Origin: Desulfobacterales bacterium
Lineage (GTDB): Bacteria > Desulfobacterota > Desulfobacteria > Desulfobacterales > C00003106
Direction of reading: 5' to 3'
Assembly: GCA_030594505.1 (NCBI GenBank)
Contig: JAUVFC010000068.1
Coordinates: forward strand, 1-8,296
Length of the DNA: 8,296 bases
Shown here: in pieces, positions 1-5,243 of the stretch
How the letters are laid out: each line of letters opens with the position of its first letter
Numbering within the stretch: position 1 is the stretch's first letter
Notes under the pieces: model-generated
What the model was told of the DNA's origin: nothing
Databases searched by the model: none
The model's input: only the letters and a program-made list of their open reading frames with translations
Made by a program: the position numbers and the translations under genes

Positions 1-4
1 CGGG

Positions 5-135
5 GGAAGGCAAAAAATTTAACCGGAGGAACCCCGCCCCGGCGGGGGTTTGAGGATAGCGCTGACGCTTCACTCCGTGCAAAATTTGAAGCCTGACGCC
101 GCATCACGCAAAAATGGCAGTTTTGCAAGGGTCTC
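5..135 (+). repeat. Dispersed intergenic repeat, left copy
   Basis: This stretch matches the reverse complement of 8172-8275. Positions 81-135 match the other copy at 52 of 55 bases (mismatches at 109, 110 and 129), and 5-31 match with three differences. Between these blocks is a GC palindrome, CCCCGCC (32-38) facing GGCGGGG (41-47). The other copy has an unrelated AT palindrome at the same place. Positions 58-80 are a 23-bp insertion absent from the right copy. No long ORF fits the element, so it is most likely a non-coding dispersed element. I recall similar sequence from Desulfobacterales genomes but cannot verify that here. Confidence 0.8.
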
Positions 136-300
136 ATTCATGTCTAATGCTTAAACGCCGACAGACAAAATCTATAAAAATAATAAAGCAGTACTGTCGA
201 CTCACTAAGACGCATCTTGGTACCCCATATTATAATTTTAATTTTTTGACTAACAAATACCGAAACTTGTGTCAAGCTTTTTCGGGCCGTTTTTGGACGG
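136..300. other. Gene-free AT-rich stretch
   Basis: No convincing gene is visible here. A 99-codon frame starting at 114 begins inside the repeat, has no Shine-Dalgarno site and has no recognisable family features. The stretch contains dyads: CCGT (287-290) can pair with ACGG (297-300), and GTCAA (271-275) with TTGAC (301-305). These sit against the promoter-like site that follows and could be a small structured or regulatory segment. Confidence 0.4.
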
Positions 301-340
301 TTGACAACCCGTATGATTTAGTGATAATTTTTAAATTATC
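301..340 (+). promoter_or_regulatory. Promoter-like site with overlapping palindrome
   Basis: A perfect -35 hexamer TTGACA (301-306) is followed after 16 bp by GATAAT (323-328), five of six to the -10 consensus. The -10 box lies inside a perfect palindrome, GATAATTT-TT-AAATTATC (323-340), the size of a small repressor operator. Transcription would run rightward from about 335 and cross the MITE-like element at 412-501 before reaching the gene at 560. The promoter could serve that gene with a leader of over 200 nt, or a short unseen RNA. Confidence 0.4.
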
Positions 341-411
341 TGCCGCGAAGCTTTTTTTGGCAAAATTTATCAATTTTTACATGATTTTATATTTCTTTCA
401 TAGTGAATCCT

Positions 412-501
412 GATAGTTTCGTAAAAAGTCGCCAAAGACCCTTTGTCGTCATTCCCGCCTGCGCGGGAATGACGGAAAGTTGGACTTTTTACAAAACCAT
501 C
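412..501 (+). mobile_element. MITE-like element, short copy (90 bp)
   Basis: The terminal inverted repeats are 412-430 (GATAGTTTCGTAAAAAGTC) and 483-501, which match at 17 of 19 when reverse-complemented. The element is flanked directly by AATCCT at 406-411 and again at 502-507, a perfect 6-bp target-site duplication. The centre is a 12-bp perfect hairpin, CGTCATTCCCGC (447-458) with GCGGGAATGACG (463-474). A longer inverted copy sits at 6895-7036. There is no transposase, so if mobile it would have been moved in trans. Confidence 0.75.
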
Positions 502-559
502 AATCCTGCCTGATTAAAAAAAGAAGATTTCTGTATTATTAAATTGAATGGGGACTAAA

Positions 560-1333
560 ATGAAAAGGGTAATCGTCAGAGTTCTTGCTCTATCTCTTAT
601 CATCGGTCTTACAGCCATCAATTCGGTTTATGCTCAGCAGTCAAATTTCCAGGTGTCTCCGCCTCCCATCGCATCTCCTGAGTTTGAAGCAGGCCAGGTT
701 GATAATAAGTTTTCAACAACTTATGTTGGAATGAGCGGGGAAGGTATAGACCTTAATGGCGTGGGGGTAAACGCTATTTTCAGAAAGGCCGGCAGCGATA
801 CTACGGCCATAGATTTTTCTGTCGGCGTTTTTATGTTAGGTGGATCAATGGACTTTAGTGGCGTTGAAAGCGATATGTTCATGGTCAACTTCCCATTCAG
901 CCTTAATGGTGAATACCAGGCAATAAGGACCCCGTCCGCCAGCCTTATCTTCTTTGCGGGGCCAACGTTATCACTTGGTATTAGTTCATTGGAGTATGAA
1001 TACACTATTTCGGGCACTACGTATTCAGATACGTTCACAACAACTACCCTTTTGTATGGTATGCAGGGAGGGGCCCAGTTCAGCGCCACAATGGGCGACT
1101 TTAAAGTTTCTCCCTTTGCAATGGTCCAGTCTTCGGCAGGCAGCAGCTCAACTTCTTCAGGTGGCGGATCCACGTCAACAAGTATCTCTTCTTTCGCAAC
1201 AATCTCCTATGGATTGGATATTCTTTATGTTCCCTGGAACATGACCCTTAGCAGCATACTCCGGGAGGCTGACAAGTCTGAAAGCAATGAGGCGATAGAT
1301 ACAACTATAATTCAGCTTAGCTGGAACTTTTAA
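560..1333 (+). CDS. Exported beta-barrel-like outer membrane protein, unknown family
   Basis: I do not recognise a named family. The 257-residue product begins with a clear Sec signal peptide: MKR, a hydrophobic core, then VYA before QQ, giving cleavage after about residue 25. The mature part is rich in Gly, Ser and Thr with alternating hydrophobic strands such as SLIFFAGPTLSLGI, and it ends in QLSWNF. A terminal aromatic residue is typical of proteins inserted by the BAM machinery. A Ser/Thr/Gly low-complexity tract at about residues 191-210 could be a long surface loop. An outer-membrane barrel of about 230 residues is therefore an inference. I chose the ATG at 560 because GGGGA lies 5 nt upstream and the signal peptide then starts normally; an in-frame ATG at 548 has no ribosome site. 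It converges with the next gene, 11 bp between stops. Confidence 0.7.
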   Translation: MKRVIVRVLALSLIIGLTAINSVYAQQSNFQVSPPPIASPEFEAGQVDNKFSTTYVGMSGEGIDLNGVGVNAIFRKAGSDTTAIDFSVGVFMLGGSMDFSGVESDMFMVNFPFSLNGEYQAIRTPSASLIFFAGPTLSLGISSLEYEYTISGTTYSDTFTTTTLLYGMQGGAQFSATMGDFKVSPFAMVQSSAGSSSTSSGGGSTSTSISSFATISYGLDILYVPWNMTLSSILREADKSESNEAIDTTIIQLSWNF

Positions 1334-1344
1334 GGTTTAGTGCG

Positions 1345-2115
1345 TTAAACAGAGACCCGCATAGAATCTTCGGCAAGCAGCAATTTGCCGCTATAGCTCT
1401 TTCTACACTGCTCGGCAATATCGACCGGCGCACATTCCGGATAAAAATGGGTAAGCAGGAGCATCTTTGCCCCTGCTTCTTCGGCTATTTGACCTGCAAG
1501 AGAAGGGGTCAGATGCCCCGGGACCTTGATCTGATCAGGGAGAGCTGATTCACAGATGAGAAGATCCGCGTCCTTAGATAATCTGATAAGATTCCGGCAG
1601 AAATCGGTATCCCCCGAATAGACCACGGATTTGCCGTTTTTTGAGGTGACTCTATATGCGATACTCTCTTCCGTATGGTCCATGGGGAGCGTGTCTACAT
1701 GAAAGGCCCCAAAATCTCGATGGTCGGCTTTGTTGTTCTTCAGCTCAATCAGTTCCACCAGTTGAGGCTCCAGCTCGATCCAGTCTCCATATACATTTTT
1801 TAGTCTTTCATAGAAGTCAGAAAAACCCTTTGCGGCGACAATTTTAAAAGGTTTTTTCCTGCGATAGGTTTCAGGATATTTCATGGCAAAGAGAAAGGAG
1901 CAGAACTCACCGGTGTGATCCGGATGAAGATGGCTGTAAAAGATATACGGTATCGCTGAAAAATCGACTCCGAGTTCAAGAAGACGCCTCAGGGTCCCCG
2001 CTCCCGTATCAAACAGGAGCTTTTCTCCCCCAACCTCCATGAGCACGGAACAACTGCTTCTCTTTAAAGAGGGAACGCATGTGCCGGATCCGACAATTGT
2101 TACATTAATAGACAT
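1345..2115 (-). CDS. MBL-fold metallo-hydrolase, RNase Z-like
   Basis: A 256-residue metallo-beta-lactamase-fold protein with the full dinuclear zinc set: H62-L-H64-P-D66-H67, H147 (MDHTEE), D169 (SGDTD) and H223 (LTHFYP). The GHLTPSLAG segment near residue 200, with H201, sits where RNase Z proteins carry their HST motif before the last zinc ligand. This places it in the RNase Z/ElaC-like branch rather than with beta-lactamases. It lacks an obvious long exosite insertion, so tRNA 3' processing is possible but unproven. Many short relatives are annotated only as MBL-fold hydrolases. The ATG at 2115 gives a natural start (MSINVTIVGSG); no strong Shine-Dalgarno site precedes it. It is divergent from the selenoprotein gene across a 234-bp gap and so is probably transcribed alone. 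Confidence 0.85.
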   Translation of the reverse strand: MSINVTIVGSGTCVPSLKRSSCSVLMEVGGEKLLFDTGAGTLRRLLELGVDFSAIPYIFYSHLHPDHTGEFCSFLFAMKYPETYRRKKPFKIVAAKGFSDFYERLKNVYGDWIELEPQLVELIELKNNKADHRDFGAFHVDTLPMDHTEESIAYRVTSKNGKSVVYSGDTDFCRNLIRLSKDADLLICESALPDQIKVPGHLTPSLAGQIAEEAGAKMLLLTHFYPECAPVDIAEQCRKSYSGKLLLAEDSMRVSV

Positions 2116-2149
2116 AGTTAAGCCGATATGCCCGGAAGCTCTAACTGTA

Positions 2150-2280
2150 TTAAGTTATTTATCTACTTAACCGAATAGAACTTATAAAGTCAAATTGAAC
2201 TTAATCTTAGGACAAAATCTACTGTTTCCGGACAGCCTCCTAAGTTGCGCCGTCAACCTTATTGTCATCTTTATTGACAA
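2150..2280. promoter_or_regulatory. Dyad-rich divergent control region
   Basis: This gap between two divergent genes contains three inverted repeats. They are TTAAGT (2150-2155) with ACTTAA (2165-2170), CTTAGGA (2206-2212) with TCCTAAG (2238-2244) enclosing a smaller CTGT/ACAG pair, and TTGTCA (2263-2268) with TGACAA (2275-2280). On the minus strand TTGACT occurs with a weak -10 about 17 bp further on, a possible promoter for the metallo-hydrolase. On the plus strand TTGACA (2274-2279) overlaps the third dyad, but the best -10, TATAAT (2309-2314), is 29 bp away, so the promoter is uncertain. Spaced dyads of this kind fit LysR-type operators, and a LysR gene lies just beyond the selenoprotein; the link is inference. 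Confidence 0.35.
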
Positions 2281-2349
2281 ACGCCTTTTTTTGTGAAAAG
2301 TTGTATTCTATAATTATCAGCGTAATTTTAGAAAAAAGGAGAATTAAAC

Positions 2350-2667
2350 ATGTTTCAAGTAACTGAACCGGCACAAGAAGTCATAAAAAACCATTTTAAG
2401 GAATCAGGGACTGATTCTTCGGTAAGGATATTTTTATCTCAAGGCGGCTGAGCTGGTCCATCTCTGGCATTGGCTCTGGATGAACCAAAGGAAACTGATC
2501 AGCTTTTTACTATCGATGAAATTACTTACCTGATCGACAACGATCTGATGGCAAAAGCAAGGCCGATCAAAATCGATTTTGTCGACACAGGATTCCAGAG
2601 AGGATTTTCCATTACCTCGACGTTGTCAGGGAACAGCAGCTCGTGTGGCAGCTCATGTAGTTGTTAG
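2350..2667 (+). CDS. HesB/IscA-like selenoprotein (Sec34, UGA recoded)
   Basis: The frame runs from ATG 2350 to TAG 2665 with one in-frame TGA at 2449-2451, giving 105 residues with selenocysteine at 34. The context, FLSQGG-U-AGPSLALALDEP, aligns with the 'GCSG' segment of A-type Fe-S carriers (IscA/HesB), so Sec replaces the first conserved ligand cysteine. The C-terminus CGSSCSC corresponds to the C-terminal CGC ligand motif, expanded to three cysteines. This matches the known HesB-like selenoprotein family; its biochemical role is not settled, with Fe-S or selenium/redox handling possible. AGGAG (2337-2341) lies 8 nt before the ATG. Conservation on both sides of the TGA argues against a pseudogene. 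Automatic callers usually truncate it to an ORF from TTG 2470. Its last 56 bp overlap lysR on the other strand. No selA, selB or selC is in the window. Confidence 0.9.
2449..2488 (+). promoter_or_regulatory. Candidate bacterial SECIS element
   Basis: A bacterial SECIS hairpin should begin right after the UGA. Here UGG (2454-2456) can pair with CCA (2485-2487) and UCCA (2457-2460) with UGGA (2477-2480), leaving a UGAA bulge. A small apical hairpin, GGC (2466-2468) with GCU (2473-2475), closes an AUUG loop about 18-22 nt after the UGA. Position and a G in the apical loop fit the loose bacterial rule. The fold was drawn by eye, and alternative pairings such as GAGC (2450-2453) with GCTC (2473-2476) exist. 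Confidence 0.4.
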
Positions 2668-3553
2668 TCTGTTTTTTGACAAATTGTATAAAAACTTCAC
2701 ACAGGGGAGACTTTGTTCTCCCCTTGTGTGTGATCAAATAGAAATTTCTTTTCAAGACCAGACCTTCAATAGAAATTCCTTTTAGTGTCCCGTTGACTAT
2801 ATCTTCAGATACGGCCTTTTTTGACAGTATTGATACTCCCACACCGGCCTTTATTCCCTGACAAACCGATTCCGTGCTTCCCATTTCGGCTACAACATTA
2901 AGCGCGCCAAAAGATTGCCCTCCCTTTTTCAATACCCCTTCAATAGACTTGCGTGTTCCGGAACCACGTTCCCGCATGATGAAGGGCTCTTTGGCAAGTT
3001 CTGCTACCGCAATGCTCGGTTTTTTCGCCCATCTGTGGGAAGCGGGCAAAACAAGGACCAATTCGTCTTCCATAAATTGCACGTACGAAATCTGTTTTTC
3101 CCGGGTTTTTGCCCCCACTATGCCGACTTCTACACGCCCTTCCAGGACTTCCTTTGTTATCTTTTCCGTATCCCCCAGCACTAAGGTTATTTTTACCTCC
3201 GGGTACTCTTTTCTGAACCTTCCCATCAAAGACGGCAGAATGTAGCTGCCCGGTATGGTACTTCCTCCGGTCATGAGATGGCCTTTCATACTTCCCTGAA
3301 ACCGGGCCAACGCTGCTTCTGCTTCTTCTTTAAGGGCAATCAATCGCAAGGCATGGGTATAGAGAATCTCGCCGGCTTTGGTGGGAACCGCCTCGCGTCC
3401 AAGCCTATCTATGAGTTTACATCCAAAATAGTCTTCCAGATATTTGATGTGACCGCTTACTGTAGGTTGAGACAGGGAAGAAAGCTCTGCGGCCTTTGTA
3501 AAACTTTTGAACTCTATAACCTTGCAGTATATGTTTAAACGCCATAAGTCCAT
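2612..3553 (-). CDS. LysR-family regulator, selenium-metabolism-associated type
   Basis: A 313-residue LysR-type regulator. An N-terminal winged helix-turn-helix spans about residues 1-60 (KSFTKAAELSSLSQPTVSGH is the recognition region). After a linker helix comes the effector-binding domain, with GGSTIPGSYILP, EVKITLVLGDTEKI and VEVGIVGAK. The opening MDLWRLNIYC and the GDTE segment closely resemble what I remember of the family annotated as selenium-metabolism-associated LysR regulators, and the overlapping selenoprotein gene supports that. I start it at ATG 3553, where LysR homology begins; an in-frame TTG at 3616 would add 21 unrelated residues. No clear Shine-Dalgarno site is visible. 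The tail after FVKKQTNNY adds CHTSCCSLTTSR, which lies antisense to the Cys-rich end of the selenoprotein and is probably an overprinted extension. Effector and targets are unknown. Confidence 0.88.
   Translation of the reverse strand: MDLWRLNIYCKVIEFKSFTKAAELSSLSQPTVSGHIKYLEDYFGCKLIDRLGREAVPTKAGEILYTHALRLIALKEEAEAALARFQGSMKGHLMTGGSTIPGSYILPSLMGRFRKEYPEVKITLVLGDTEKITKEVLEGRVEVGIVGAKTREKQISYVQFMEDELVLVLPASHRWAKKPSIAVAELAKEPFIMRERGSGTRKSIEGVLKKGGQSFGALNVVAEMGSTESVCQGIKAGVGVSILSKKAVSEDIVNGTLKGISIEGLVLKRNFYLITHKGRTKSPLCEVFIQFVKKQTNNYMSCHTSCCSLTTSR
2698..2730 (-). terminator. Strong hairpin just past the selenoprotein stop
   Basis: CACACA-GGGGAGA (2698-2710) pairs with TCTCCCC (2717-2723), one bulged T, then TGTGTG (2725-2730), around a 6-nt loop. 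It begins 31 bp after the selenoprotein stop. No T-run follows it in that direction. Read on the minus strand it is followed by TTTTT, the intrinsic-terminator layout, but there it lies inside the lysR coding sequence about 28 codons before the stop. It may protect the 3' end of the selenoprotein mRNA or attenuate lysR. Confidence 0.35.
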
Positions 3554-3619
3554 TTTAAATTGGGACACAGATTTTCGCAGATATCTATTTTCTAAAATTA
3601 TCGAAGATGCGACCAATTA

Positions 3620-3708
3620 GTTGCGAGTTACGCGTTACGAGTTACGGGTTTTATTTTCTCTTACTACCTTCCTTTTTAACTCGCAACACGTAACACGTAA
3701 CTCGCAAC
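3620..3708. repeat. Inverted pair of heptamer arrays
   Basis: Four heptamers of the form GTTRCGN run from 3620 to 3647 (gttgcga, gttacgc, gttacga, gttacgg). Four more, read on the opposite strand, fill 3681-3708 (gttgcga, gttacgt, gttacgt, gttgcga). A 33-bp spacer separates the arms, which match at 27 of 31 bases when folded and could form a large hairpin. The array lies between lysR and the Nudix gene and encodes the last part of the Nudix product, including its stop. The 7-nt period makes the frame shift from unit to unit, so it is not a designed protein repeat. Confidence 0.85.
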
Positions 3709-4114
3709 ACGACTTTTTATACCTAAAATAATCCCTCAATATCCTCGCGTGATCAAAGGCTACGGGTTCAGGAAGATCGGTCTCCTTAAAAACTCCCACC
3801 TCTCCGGCATCATCAGCAGCTTTTGGAATGCCGGTTGCCGAAGCGATATAGACGGTTGTGATAGTGTGGTGACGCGGGTCACGGGATGGGTCGGAATAGG
3901 TATGAAATTGTTCGATCAGTCTTATATCCAAAGATGTTTCTTCTCTTGCTTCCCGAACTGCCGCGGCCTCAAGAGATTCTCCATAATCAACAAATCCCCC
4001 TCGCAACGCCCACCCCCCCGGCGGATTTTTTCGCCGGATCATCACTGTCCCGCCATCCTCTAACTCGATAATGATATCCACAGTGGGGACAGGATTTCTA
4101 TGTTTTTTCCGCAA
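3635..4114 (-). CDS. Nudix hydrolase with repeat-derived C-terminus
   Basis: A 159-residue Nudix protein, hydrolysing a nucleoside diphosphate linked to some other group. The Nudix box is G40-FVDYG-E46-SLEAAAV-R54-E55-A-R-E58-E59-T-S-L, with all metal-binding glutamates present and only the late box glycine replaced by S61. The SDPSRDPRHHTI segment at about residues 74-85 resembles Nudix enzymes acting on ADP-ribose-like or nucleotide-sugar substrates, but the substrate cannot be read from sequence. The start is TTG at 4114, overlapping coaD by 17 bp, with AAGGAG 4 nt upstream; no better start exists. The natural fold seems to end near residue 133 (LRDYFRYKK). The tail, with its two CCEL motifs, is translated from the heptamer arrays and their spacer. 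Confidence 0.85.
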   Translation of the reverse strand: MRKKHRNPVPTVDIIIELEDGGTVMIRRKNPPGGWALRGGFVDYGESLEAAAVREAREETSLDIRLIEQFHTYSDPSRDPRHHTITTVYIASATGIPKAADDAGEVGVFKETDLPEPVAFDHARILRDYFRYKKSCCELRVTCCELKRKVVRENKTRNS

Positions 4115-4586
4115 ATTTCTCCTTTAATTGTTGCCTGACTATCTCAGGCACCATCCCCTCAACATTGCCGCCAAACTGTGCGGCTTCTTTGATAATGGAG
4201 GAACTGGTGAATATCCAGCGCAGTCCGGTCATGAGAAAAAAGGTCTGAATATCACGGTTAAGTCTTCGGTTCATCAAGGCCAGTTGGAATTCATACTCGA
4301 AATCGGACACGGCTCGAAGCCCCCGTAGAATGGCACAGGCGTCACGCTTTGCGGCATAATCGACCAAAAGGCCGTCAAAGTCGTCTACCTCGACGTTCGG
4401 GATATCTTTCAGGGTTTCCCTCAGCATCATAAGCCTTTCCTCTAAGGTAAAAAGCGGTTCTTTACCGGGGTTTATAGCAATGGCGACAATAAGTTTATCA
4501 AATATGCCGAGCGCCCTTTGAATAATATCAATATGCCCGTTGGTCACCGGATCAAAGGCGCCCGGATAGATAGCTACTTTACACAT
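4098..4586 (-). CDS. coaD: Phosphopantetheine adenylyltransferase
   Basis: CoaD transfers AMP from ATP to 4'-phosphopantetheine, giving dephospho-CoA, the penultimate step of coenzyme A synthesis in the cytoplasm. The 162-residue length is normal. Visible motifs are the nucleotidyltransferase signature PGAFDPVTNGH (residues 8-18, the T/HxGH active site), ILRGLRAVSDFEYE (about 86-99) and the C-terminal ATP-binding TSSSIIKE (127-134, the family's ISSTxVKE). The ATG at 4586 places the signature at its usual distance from the start; the upstream purine stretch is only a weak ribosome site. It lies 32 bp after rsmD, a pair adjacent in many bacteria, and overlaps the Nudix gene by 17 bp. Nothing suggests damage. 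Confidence 0.97.
   Translation of the reverse strand: MCKVAIYPGAFDPVTNGHIDIIQRALGIFDKLIVAIAINPGKEPLFTLEERLMMLRETLKDIPNVEVDDFDGLLVDYAAKRDACAILRGLRAVSDFEYEFQLALMNRRLNRDIQTFFLMTGLRWIFTSSSIIKEAAQFGGNVEGMVPEIVRQQLKEKFAEKT
4119..4124 (-). promoter_or_regulatory. Ribosome binding site for the Nudix TTG start
   Basis: AAGGAG on the minus strand, inside the 3' end of coaD, sits 4 nt before the TTG at 4114. It decides the start of the Nudix gene and implies translational coupling to coaD. Confidence 0.6.
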
Positions 4587-4618
4587 ACTTTTTCTCTTTT
4601 CTTTTCCGTTTTTTTTCC

Positions 4619-5176
4619 TCAGTGTATAATAATTTCGTAAAAGGAAACCATAATCTTTCCATACGTTCGTTGATCATACAAGGCCAGGTCGCCTGCAGAT
4701 TCAGGAACAACCTCTCTTACGCTATGTTCAACTATGATCCGGGGTTCAGAGGAAAGAATCCCGGCCTGGGAAAGGAATGAAAGGGTTCTGGCAACATAGT
4801 TTTTCTCATACGGAGGATCCATAAAGACGATATTAAAACGATAACTCAAGGTTTCCAGCCAGCCCAATCCTTTTAGAATATCTCGCTTAACAACTCTACT
4901 CTGGTTTGTCAACTTAAGATGATCGAGGTTTCGTGCAATCGTTTGCAAAGAATAGGGTTTTTTTTCTACAAACAAAGCAAAGGCAGCTCCTCGGCTAAGT
5001 GCCTCTATTCCCATTCCGCCGGCCCCTGCATAAAGATCAAGAACCACGGCATCGACAACCACGCTTCCGAGGATGTTAAAGATCGACTCACGAATACGGT
5101 CGGTGGTAGGCCGTATGACGAGCCCTTTTATAGCGTGCAGTTTATGCCCCTTCCGGCTTCCGGCAATAATCCGCAA
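4619..5176 (-). CDS. rsmD: 16S rRNA (guanine966-N2)-methyltransferase
   Basis: RsmD methylates N2 of G966 of 16S rRNA in the small subunit, using S-adenosylmethionine. The product is 185 residues, normal for the family. It starts with the family's N-terminal pattern RIIAGSRKG, then RPTTDRIRESIFNIL (about residues 22-36), the SAM-binding loop DLYAGAGGMGIEALSRGA (47-64) and the catalytic D120-PPY. I start it at TTG 5176 because the strong AGGGAGG lies 8 nt upstream and the protein then begins at the usual point. An in-frame ATG at 5272 would add 32 unrelated residues, overlap the upstream gene by 29 bp and has no ribosome site. The next gene, coaD, is 32 bp downstream. Confidence 0.95.
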   Translation of the reverse strand: MRIIAGSRKGHKLHAIKGLVIRPTTDRIRESIFNILGSVVVDAVVLDLYAGAGGMGIEALSRGAAFALFVEKKPYSLQTIARNLDHLKLTNQSRVVKRDILKGLGWLETLSYRFNIVFMDPPYEKNYVARTLSFLSQAGILSSEPRIIVEHSVREVVPESAGDLALYDQRTYGKIMVSFYEIIIH

Positions 5177-5184
5177 AGACTTGA

Positions 5185-5191
5185 CCTCCCT
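5185..5191 (-). promoter_or_regulatory. Ribosome binding site for the rsmD TTG start
   Basis: AGGGAGG on the minus strand, 8 nt upstream of the TTG at 5176, is among the best Shine-Dalgarno matches in the window. It decides the rsmD start in favour of TTG over the distal ATG at 5272. Confidence 0.75.
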
Positions 5192-5243
5192 GTCATGCTC
5201 TCCCGCAAACACTCCTGGAACCGCAGCCGTGAGATGAGAAATT

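Noticed and set aside
114..413. 99-residue ORF on the plus strand
   Set aside because: It starts inside the dispersed repeat, has no ribosome site and a composition typical of translated AT-rich non-coding DNA.
548..562. ATG 548 as start of the exported protein
   Set aside because: No ribosome site, and the codons between 548 and 560 contain the GGGGA that serves the ATG at 560.
721..1173. 150-residue ORF opposite the exported protein
   Set aside because: Shadow frame antisense to a gene with a clear signal peptide; no motifs or ribosome site.
1335..1350. Bidirectional terminator between the first two genes
   Set aside because: GTTTA/TAAAC gives only a 5-bp AT-rich stem with no T-run.
2274..2314. 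TTGACA and TATAAT as the selenoprotein promoter
   Set aside because: Both boxes are excellent but 29 bp apart, far beyond the usual 16-18; kept only as an uncertain part of the control region.
2350..2451. Selenoprotein gene read as a nonsense-mutated pseudogene
   Set aside because: A good ribosome site, intact frame on both sides, the Sec position matching the ligand Cys of the family, and the adjacent selenium-type regulator all favour recoding.
2470..2667. Separate 65-residue protein starting at 2470
   Set aside because: It is the C-terminal part of the selenoprotein; the start is a TTG with no ribosome site and only appears because TGA 2449 was read as stop.
3554..3616. Upstream TTG start of lysR
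   Set aside because: The 21 extra residues fall outside the LysR domain, which normally begins at MDLWRL or the like.
3620..3708. CRISPR-like array
   Set aside because: Units are 7 nt, contiguous and mirrored, without spacers or cas genes.
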